64,000 nucleotides of DNA. Source: Alloacidobacterium dinghuense. Its GTDB lineage: Bacteria; Acidobacteriota; Terriglobia; Terriglobales; Acidobacteriaceae. The notes under the pieces are model-generated. The model had not been told where the DNA came from. It saw only the letters and a program-made list of their open reading frames with translations, and made no database searches. Shown here piece by piece: positions 59,355 through 64,000 of the stretch. The DNA lies in assembly GCF_014274465.1 (NCBI RefSeq), contig NZ_CP060394.1:2914001-2978000 (forward strand). The letters run 5' to 3'. How positions within the stretch are numbered: position 1 is the first letter of the stretch; each line of letters opens with the position of its first letter. The position numbers and the translations under genes were made by a program.

Positions 59355-60128
59355 TTATTCTCGCTCAAAGACGAGGATGTTGGGTTTGCTTCGTCCTGGG
59401 TCGTATATGGTCATCGTCAGGGTGTTGTGATCGGGAGAGAGCTCAATTTGCTGGGTGTCCATGAGCTTGTCTTTGATCTTTTCAGTCACCTTTAGAGTCT
59501 GATCATTGATCCGTTGCCCCGATGTGGTGGAGCCGGGGACTGCTGAGGAACCTGAGCTGGGGTACTCTTTTCCGTCGAACTTTATGCTCTTGATGTCTCC
59601 CGGATTGATGAAAGAAAGACCATCCTGCTGATAGGGCTGGATCTGAATCTCGTAAGTTGAGTCCACCTGCTCGGTTGTGCTTTCCCATGTGCCCGGGAAA
59701 CCTGGCGTTCCTGCTGTTCGCTTGTAGATGTAATGCAGATTGACGGTAGAGCCGTTGGCGCGATAACCAGTGAAGTTATCGGTAAGGGTGTTGCCGTCTT
59801 CGGAAAGCTTCCAGATTCCGATGATGATGATGCGGCCATCGGTCTTGCGGACGACCTTCCAGGAGTTAGGGCTGTCGATGGTGACGGACAGTGTGGTGCC
59901 AAAGAGGCCGGGCTGATCGGTTCCATCGGCTACGACGGTCTCGACGTTGTCACCGGAAAAGTTGAGGGCGTACCTGTTTGCGCCAAGTGCTTCAACTTTC
60001 ATCTGATCGGTGAGCTTGCTTCTGGACGGGTTCAGTTTCCATTTTCCAGTGAAGGGGTCGTCGGCTGCCCATAACGTGCTTGTGAGGAGAAAGACGGTCA
60101 ACAGTAACTCGAAAGTACGTTTCGACAT
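59355..60128 (-). CDS. Secreted lipocalin-like beta protein
   Basis: A 257-residue protein with signal peptide (MSKRTFELLLTVFLLTSTLWA). The beta-rich body starts DDPFTGKWKLNPSRSKLTDQ, a motif common in acidobacterial exported proteins of unknown function. It continues with VETVVADGTDQPGLFGTTLS, GRIIIIGIWKLSEDGNTLTD, and a C-terminal module ending TMTIYDPGRSKPNILVFERE. The repeated 'G.W.L..D....D...G' pattern points to a lipocalin-type barrel binding a small molecule. ATG 60128 has GGAGGA 5 bases upstream. Monocistronic; substrate unknown. Confidence 0.7.
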   Translation of the reverse strand: MSKRTFELLLTVFLLTSTLWAADDPFTGKWKLNPSRSKLTDQMKVEALGANRYALNFSGDNVETVVADGTDQPGLFGTTLSVTIDSPNSWKVVRKTDGRIIIIGIWKLSEDGNTLTDNFTGYRANGSTVNLHYIYKRTAGTPGFPGTWESTTEQVDSTYEIQIQPYQQDGLSFINPGDIKSIKFDGKEYPSSGSSAVPGSTTSGQRINDQTLKVTEKIKDKLMDTQQIELSPDHNTLTMTIYDPGRSKPNILVFERE

Positions 60129-60374
60129 GAAATCCTCCGAAGTTTGCATGCATTCAGGATCGGAGGGAGCACGCTGGCGACCAATTTCGAGACGGTTTCG
60201 GAACTGTGTGGAGTAGACGTGCCTGTTCCATTGCTTTAGCGGAGGTTACGGCTAGGTTTGCGGTGTCTGGATTGAAGAGGAATCGGCGGCGGAGGTATTA
60301 AAGGATGTTCGCATGCGGACGCTGCCGTTCTGCAAGCGGACACCAATCGACTTGCAGGTATAGGAGAAAAAGCA

Positions 60375-60402
60375 AAAGGGCTGCGCTTTCGCACAGCCCT
60401 TT
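60375..60402 (-). terminator. Terminator of the rpsO-pnp operon
   Basis: AAAGGGCTG and CAGCCCTTT form the base of a stem continued by GCG/CGC. On the minus strand it is followed by TGCTTTTTC. It lies 17 bases past the pnp stop codon. Confidence 0.8.
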
Positions 60403-60418
60403 CTTAGCTTCCTACGGT

Positions 60419-62884
60419 TTACTGTGGACCGCGGTTGCCGCCCCCACCGCCGGGTCCGCGTCCTGGGCCGCGACGGCCACGGCCGCGACGACGGCGGTTG
60501 TTGTTGGCACCACCTCCGCCACCGGGGCGGCGATCGCCGCTGCCTGCGTGGGCTGGTGCGCCATCAGCGCGGTTGAAGTTCACTTCTTCGCCCTCTTCGC
60601 CGCTGCCTTCCTCATCGTCGAAATCGTCGCCACCTTCGATGGTGATGGTGCTGGCGTTCGAGGATGGCTGGCGCTCTTCGGTGCGCGCTGGCCGTTCGCG
60701 ATGGTCGTGGTTTTCCTGCGGCTCGCCCGATGCGGCTACGTCGTCGATCTGGCCGGATTGGGGCTCGGTGATGCCGAGCTTCGCGCGCTGCTCCTTCAAG
60801 AGGGCCTTGCGCGAGAGCTTGATGCGGTTGCCTTCGATGCCGAGAACCTTGACCAGCACCTGATCGCCTTCGCGCAGCTCGTCCTTCACGTCCTTCACGC
60901 GGTGCTCAGAGATCTCGCTGATGTGCAGGAGACCGTCAGTGCCGGGGAAGATTTCGACGAAGGCGCCGAACTCGGCGAGACGGACTACCTTGCCAAGATA
61001 CGTTTTGCCGACTTCGGGGACGGCGGTGAGGTCGTTGATCATCGCCAGTGCCTTCTTCAAGCCCTCTTCGTCCGATGAAGCCACGTTGACGCGGCCGGTG
61101 TCGTCGACGTCGATCTTGACCTGCGTGGCCTCGATAATGCCACGGATGGTTTTGCCACCCGGCCCGATGAGGTCGCGGATCTTGTCGGTTGGGATCTGCA
61201 GGGTACGAATCTGCGGCGCGTACTTCGACTTCTCCGTACGTGGCCCGTTGAGCGCAGCGTCCATCGTGTCCAGCAGGAAGAGTCGTCCACGGCGAGCCTG
61301 TTCCATGGCCTCGCGCATGATCTGCCCGGTGATGCCGCTGATCTTGATGTCCATCTGCAGGGCGGTGATGCCTTCGCGCGTTCCGGCAACCTTGAAGTCC
61401 ATATCGCCGTAGTGGTCTTCGGCTCCAGCGATGTCGGTGAGGATGGCGTAGTCGTCGCCTTCCTTCACCAGACCCATAGCCACACCGGCCACCGCTGCCT
61501 TGAGCGGAATACCCGCATCCATAAGAGCGAGGCTGGCGCCGCAGACCGAAGCCATGGACGACGAGCCGTTCGACTCAAGAATGTCGGAGACGATGCGGAT
61601 GGCGTAGGGTGAATCGGCTTCGCTGGGCAGCACGGCGCTGATGGCGCGTTCCGCCAGTGCGCCGTGGCCCACTTCGCGGCGGCCAACACCGGTCATACGG
61701 CCCACTTCGCCAACCGAGAAGGGCGGGAAGTTGTAGTGCAGCATGAAGCGCTTCTTCTGCTCGCCTTCGAAGGTTTCTAGGCGCTGCGAATCGTCATTGG
61801 TGCCGAGAGTCGCGGTAACGAGCGCCTGGGTTTCACCACGGGTGAAGAGCGCGGAGCCGTGGGTGCGGGGCAACACACCGGTTTCAATGGTGATGGGGCG
61901 AATCTCGTCGAAGGCGCGACGGTCGGGGCGGATGCGGTCCTTGGTGACCTGCTCGCGGAAGATGCGCTCGCGCAAAGTTTCGTAGTAGGTGGCCAGCTTC
62001 TTCTTGGCTGCACCCTGCTCTGCTTCGGGCAGCTCTTTGAGTTCGGCTGCCAGCTCGTCCTTGATCTGCTTCACGAGAGCATAGCTCTCGGTCTTGGCGT
62101 GGGTCTTGGTGTCGAGCGCGTCCTTGAGACGATCACCGACCTTGGCGAACAGCGCGTCGTAGTAGGCCTGATCGAACTCAGAAGCGGTGACGGGGCGCTT
62201 TGGCTTGCCGGCCTTGGCTGCCAGCTCGTCGATCACGGCGACGATCTTCTTGATCTCGGCGTGGCCAAACTCGATGGCGTCAACGACGACGTCTTCTGTC
62301 ACGCCTTCGGAGCCGCTTTCGATCATCACGATGCCGTCTTTGGTGCCGACGACGGTGATGTTGATCTTGCTGTCGCGGCGATCGGTGTAGGACGGATTGA
62401 TGACGAACTCGCCATTGACCTGACCTACGCGAACTGCGCCCACAGTTGCGCCGAAGGGAATATCGGAGAGGGCGAGGGCGGCGCTGGCGGCGTTGATGCC
62501 GATGACGTCGGGATCGTTTTCCTTGTCAGCGGAGAAGACGAGGGCGATGACCTGGGTCTCGTTGCGGAAGCCTTCAGGAAAGAGCGGGCGAATGGGGCGG
62601 TCGATCTGGCGGCTGGTGAGAATTTCACGCTCGCTGGGACGGCCTTCGCGCTTGATGAATCCGCCAGGAATGCGGCCGCCTGCGTAGGCGTACTCGCGAT
62701 AATCGACGGTGAGGGGAAAGAAATCGATTCCCTCTTTTGGATCGGGGGCGGCCACGGCGGTTGCGAGCACCACGCTGTCACCTTGGGTGACCAGGGCTGC
62801 GCCAGAGGCCTGCTTGGCCATACGGCCAGTTTCAAAGGTCAGCCGCTTGCCACCGGCAAGCTCAACTGTCACTTCGTGTTTCAT
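60419..62884 (-). CDS. pnp: Polyribonucleotide nucleotidyltransferase
   Basis: An 821-residue PNPase, a phosphorolytic 3'-5' exoribonuclease of the degradosome. Two RNase PH domains (residues about 15-240 and 335-555; LPRTHGSALFTRGETQALVT, DILESNGSSSMASVCGASLA) flank a helical linker. A KH domain (IRDLIGPGGKTIRGIIEAT) and an S1 domain (GKTYLGKVVRLAEFGAFVEI) follow. About 100 residues beyond S1 form an acidic then Arg/Gly-rich tail (RRRRGRGRRGPGRGPGGGG), longer than in E. coli. GAGGA precedes ATG 62884. It is cotranscribed behind rpsO, the conserved order. Confidence 0.97.
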   Translation of the reverse strand: MKHEVTVELAGGKRLTFETGRMAKQASGAALVTQGDSVVLATAVAAPDPKEGIDFFPLTVDYREYAYAGGRIPGGFIKREGRPSEREILTSRQIDRPIRPLFPEGFRNETQVIALVFSADKENDPDVIGINAASAALALSDIPFGATVGAVRVGQVNGEFVINPSYTDRRDSKINITVVGTKDGIVMIESGSEGVTEDVVVDAIEFGHAEIKKIVAVIDELAAKAGKPKRPVTASEFDQAYYDALFAKVGDRLKDALDTKTHAKTESYALVKQIKDELAAELKELPEAEQGAAKKKLATYYETLRERIFREQVTKDRIRPDRRAFDEIRPITIETGVLPRTHGSALFTRGETQALVTATLGTNDDSQRLETFEGEQKKRFMLHYNFPPFSVGEVGRMTGVGRREVGHGALAERAISAVLPSEADSPYAIRIVSDILESNGSSSMASVCGASLALMDAGIPLKAAVAGVAMGLVKEGDDYAILTDIAGAEDHYGDMDFKVAGTREGITALQMDIKISGITGQIMREAMEQARRGRLFLLDTMDAALNGPRTEKSKYAPQIRTLQIPTDKIRDLIGPGGKTIRGIIEATQVKIDVDDTGRVNVASSDEEGLKKALAMINDLTAVPEVGKTYLGKVVRLAEFGAFVEIFPGTDGLLHISEISEHRVKDVKDELREGDQVLVKVLGIEGNRIKLSRKALLKEQRAKLGITEPQSGQIDDVAASGEPQENHDHRERPARTEERQPSSNASTITIEGGDDFDDEEGSGEEGEEVNFNRADGAPAHAGSGDRRPGGGGGANNNRRRRGRGRRGPGRGPGGGGGNRGPQ

Positions 62885-63088
62885 ATTTTCCTCGTTTCTT
62901 GATGTGCAAAGGAGCTACGCAGGGAGTGCGCGCGGGCGGGAAGATACACGACAGGTATGTGGGCTTCGCTAGAGGCGGAAATAGCCGTTGACGTGGATAC
63001 ACGCCAGCCGTTGACCCGGCTGACGTTTTCCAATCCTTTACGAAGTTCTCGTCGCGTGCGCGTAGGAGACAAAGGTTTGAGCTTGCGG

Positions 63089-63355
63089 CTACTTGCGGAT
63101 GCCCAGTTTTCCGATGACGTCCCGGTAGCGGTCAGAATCGTTCGTCTTGAGGTAATCGAGCAGGCGGCGGCGCTTGCTGACAAGCATGAGAAGGCCGCGG
63201 CGGGACGCATGGTCCTTGGCGTGGGTCTTGAAATGCTCGGTCAACTCGCCGATGCGCTCGCTCAGGATCGCGATCTGCACTTCAGGACTGCCGGTGTCGG
63301 AGTCGTGAGTGCGAAAGCGAGAGATAATGTCGGTTTTTTTTGCAGGTGCCAGCAC
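63089..63355 (-). CDS. rpsO: Ribosomal protein S15
   Basis: An 88-residue small-subunit protein binding 16S rRNA helices 20-23. Landmarks are [40 protein letters not shown] and [15 protein letters not shown], with full normal length. The start appears to be GTG 63355 (reading [10 protein letters not shown]); no ATG exists between it and the conserved core. An AGGAG lies somewhat far upstream (about 12 bases). The rpsO-pnp order with 204 bases between is typical; the gap contains no gene. Confidence 0.95.
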   Translation of the reverse strand: MLAPAKKTDIISRFRTHDSDTGSPEVQIAILSERIGELTEHFKTHAKDHASRRGLLMLVSKRRRLLDYLKTNDSDRYRDVIGKLGIRK

Positions 63356-63457
63356 GAGAGTGCGTTACTCCTATTGCTAATTTCTATTCGTTACACTTCC
63401 TAAGTGTCTGCAATAAGAGTAACATGGATTGCTTTTTCGAGCCAGTCAGAGACATAG

Positions 63458-63486
63458 AAAAGGGTGCGGAAATGCCGCACCCTTTT
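63458..63486 (-). terminator. Terminator of the alpha-L-fucosidase gene
   Basis: AAAAGGGTGCGG-AAATG-CCGCACCCTTTT, a 12-bp perfect stem with A and T flanks, 20 bases past the stop codon of the minus-strand gene at 63506. Confidence 0.85.
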
Positions 63487-63505
63487 ATTGTGGATATTCC
63501 TGTAC

Positions 63506-64000
63506 CTACTTCGCTGCTTCAAGGACCAGAACAGTGGCGATGGGATCAAGCCCGTTTGCCGGGAGCTGGACGTCAACTCTGTCACCCGATTGGTTGAATT
63601 TGAGTGGCTTGTGGGCGGAATCGGCCAGCAGATATGCGCCGGTGACTTTACGCGGCATCTTGTCCAGATGGAAGGTGCCGTGGGGCCACTTGAAGATTTC
63701 GACGTAGACCTTGTCGGCCTTGGTGGTGGAGCGCCAATCCCACGCGGGAATGAACTTCGGCTTGCCGTCCTTGTCTTTTTCGGTATCGCTGAAGCTGCCA
63801 GCTTCGGCTCCGAAGAGAGTGGGCTGGGTGCCGTAGATCGCCTCGCCATTTACGTCGAGCCACTTGCCCACTTGATGGAGACGCACGACTTCCTCAGGCG
63901 GAACGACGCCGTGCGAATCGGGACCGATGTTCAGCAGGTAGTTGCCGCCTTTGCTGGCGATGTCGATGAGGTTGCGCAACAGCGTCTCGGTTGACTTGAA
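63506..64000 (-). CDS. Alpha-L-fucosidase (GH29), C-terminal part (partial)
   Basis: 165 codons of a gene that continues beyond the window. The region SKGGNYLLNIGPDSHGVVPP, then HQVGKWLDVNGEAIYGTQP, is the conserved end of the GH29 catalytic barrel. A C-terminal beta-sandwich follows (KVYVEIFKWPHGTFHLDK, VTGAYLLADSAHKPLKFNQ). GH29 enzymes release L-fucose from plant or fungal glycans, usually in the periplasm or outside. The catalytic nucleophile and signal peptide lie outside the window. A good terminator follows. Confidence 0.88.
   Translation of the reverse strand, partial: FKSTETLLRNLIDIASKGGNYLLNIGPDSHGVVPPEEVVRLHQVGKWLDVNGEAIYGTQPTLFGAEAGSFSDTEKDKDGKPKFIPAWDWRSTTKADKVYVEIFKWPHGTFHLDKMPRKVTGAYLLADSAHKPLKFNQSGDRVDVQLPANGLDPIATVLVLEAAK

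Noticed and set aside
61859-62902. 347-codon frame antisense to pnp
   Set aside because: Fully inside pnp on the other strand, no ribosome site, composition typical of complementary-strand shadows.

Overview
The window looks like a chromosomal segment of an acidobacterium, probably order Terriglobales. This is inferred from gene families, not from a marker-gene search. The indicators are a PadR regulator next to an 877-residue ADOP-type ABC permease, a VWFA protein of the acidobacterial type, secreted DinB- and FecR-like proteins, an ECF42-type sigma factor with its YCII/DGPF partner, and short palindromic repeats with a RAYT transposase. No tRNA, rRNA or CRISPR array was seen.

Region 1 (1-10730) is the distal part of a prophage or phage-remnant tail operon. 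It holds the end of a tape-measure-like gene, two distal tail/hub proteins, a 1005-residue tail-tip protein with three tandem repeats and an Ig-like domain, and two fibre-repeat proteins. The last gene encodes a secreted 784-residue protein. All are on the plus strand with 1-8 base overlaps or direct abutment. An opposite-strand acyltransferase (candidate surface O-acetylase) overlaps the end of the operon.

Region 2 (10731-26600) returns to host genes: an aminotransferase, a HAD hydrolase, PadR plus ADOP permease, 3-methyladenine DNA glycosylase, a spermidine-synthase-like protein, RibBA, a FecR-domain protein, a membrane-anchored coiled-coil protein, the ECF42/YCII pair, and groES-groEL behind a CIRCE operator.

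Region 3 (26600-44600) holds two tandem paralogous secreted proteins that are each internally duplicated, an SDR enzyme, a YeiH-type exporter with a 36-residue membrane microprotein, and a nuclease-like orphan. It continues with 2-oxoacid:ferredoxin oxidoreductase (korA-korB), a DapA-family protein and a TPR protein. The carbamoyl-phosphate synthetase genes carA and carB follow, split by a RAYT gene bracketed by inverted REP doublets.

Region 4 (43900-53000) is envelope-centred: an NlpE/DUF333 protein, a VWFA protein, signal peptidase I, a class A beta-lactamase-like protein, a class C-like serine hydrolase, murQ and murA, then a DinB protein.

Region 5 (53700-59150) is a stress-type operon: ArsR regulator, SRPBCC, small membrane protein, VOC, SRPBCC and DUF4256. 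Its promoter has a perfect palindrome and appears leaderless. Next come a secreted DinB-like protein and an IS481-family element inserted in the loop of a 16-bp hairpin, beside a DUF1801 gene.

Region 6 (59355-64000) has a secreted lipocalin-like protein, the rpsO-pnp operon and the C-terminal part of a GH29 alpha-L-fucosidase that runs off the window.
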